DNA from: Chryseobacterium gleum
Lineage (GTDB): Bacteria > Bacteroidota > Bacteroidia > Flavobacteriales_D > Sanyastnellaceae
Length of the DNA stretch: 6,551 nt
Assembly: GCA_945897395.1 (NCBI GenBank)
Contig: CAMDFE010000089.1
Coordinates: 1-6,551, forward strand
Direction: 5' to 3'
Shown here: positions 6,345-6,551 of the stretch, one piece after another
Numbering within the stretch: position 1 is the stretch's first letter
Layout of the letters: each line of letters opens with the position of its first letter
Program-made: the position numbers and the translations under genes
Notes under the pieces: generated by a model
Databases searched by the model: none
What the model was told of the DNA's origin: nothing
What the model saw: the letters and a program-made list of their open reading frames with translations, nothing else

Positions 6345-6551
6345 GTTTTCACCACCTCTGTTTTTCGATGTGTATTTCGGTTTGTAATTACGTTTACCTC
6401 CACCCCCACCTCCGTGGCCCCCATGTCTTGGGCTGCTGTTACCCTTTCCTTTCAACATTGGATTGTATTCAGGAACAGCTCCGTATGTTTCAGACACAGG
6501 TAACTTCTCAACATCCTGTTGTATGAGCATTTCAATCTTCTTAAACTTTAC
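6330..6551 (-). CDS. C-terminal end of a probable RhlE-type DEAD-box RNA helicase (partial)
   Basis: The frame is open to the right edge, so the 5' part of the gene lies outside the window; 73 codons plus stop are seen. The visible part starts VKFKKIEMLIQQDVEKLP and continues to GAVPEYNP. This fits the segment just after the helicase C-terminal domain in RhlE-like proteins, where a KxIExLI helix is followed by a proline-containing PEY(N/D)P motif. The rest is a low-complexity basic tail with a glycine run (HGGHGGGGGG) and many Lys, Arg and Asn residues, as in the RNA-binding tails of these helicases. The methionine at 6530 is not the true start, because the homologous segment continues upstream of it. 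No helicase motifs are in view, so the identity rests on the tail only. The stop codon falls in the loop of the shared terminator. Confidence 0.65.
   Translation of the reverse strand, partial: VKFKKIEMLIQQDVEKLPVSETYGAVPEYNPMLKGKGNSSPRHGGHGGGGGGKRNYKPKYTSKNRGGENKKGA

Noticed and set aside
6326..6526. Plus-strand 66-codon open frame opposite the helicase-like tail
   Set aside because: The minus-strand frame continues beyond its methionine and fits a helicase C-terminus; the plus frame overlaps the terminator and is rich in Cys and His without any domain pattern.

Overview
The window looks like a piece of a Bacteroidota chromosome, probably Flavobacteriales. The DNA is AT-rich and the starts lack Shine-Dalgarno sequences. 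Matches to the Bacteroidota -7 promoter element (TAnnTTTG) sit next to several starts. One gene encodes an outer-membrane protein with a carboxypeptidase-regulatory-like domain followed by a DUF5686-type barrel, a design typical of this phylum. The assignment rests on these features alone; no taxonomic marker gene is complete here.

Layout, left to right. Positions 1-119 are non-coding and hold a short inverted repeat, a pyrimidine-rich tract with helically phased CTTA motifs, and a -7-like element. A compact cytoplasmic GH13 (alpha-amylase family) barrel follows on the plus strand (120-944). Its last codon collides with the end of a minus-strand OppB/DppB-type ABC permease (941-2014), and the two stop codons share one TTAA. 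The permease diverges from a plus-strand run of envelope genes. These are a MauE/DoxX-like membrane protein fused to a periplasmic thioredoxin-like domain (2133-3134), a large DUF5686-type outer-membrane protein (3178-5697) and an LPP20-like lipoprotein (5750-6298). A strong bidirectional terminator hairpin (about 6319-6344) closes the run. It overlaps the 3' end of a minus-strand gene whose C-terminus resembles an RhlE-type DEAD-box RNA helicase and which runs off the right edge.

How the genes may work together. The three plus-strand genes from 2133 are closely spaced (43 and 52 bases between CDSs) and all encode envelope proteins: an inner-membrane thiol-redox protein, an outer-membrane barrel and a lipoprotein. 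Co-expression is plausible, but a joint function is inference. The GH13 protein and the permease lie on opposite strands and need not be related functionally.

I see no CRISPR array, transposase, phage gene, tRNA or rRNA, and no convincing evidence of a new multi-gene system. The points most worth a second look are the degenerate, truncated-looking GH13 enzyme, the repeated placement of a -7 element 4-5 bases before start codons (suggesting leaderless mRNAs), the MauE-thioredoxin fusion with its extra cysteine cluster, and the stop codon inside the loop of a shared terminator.
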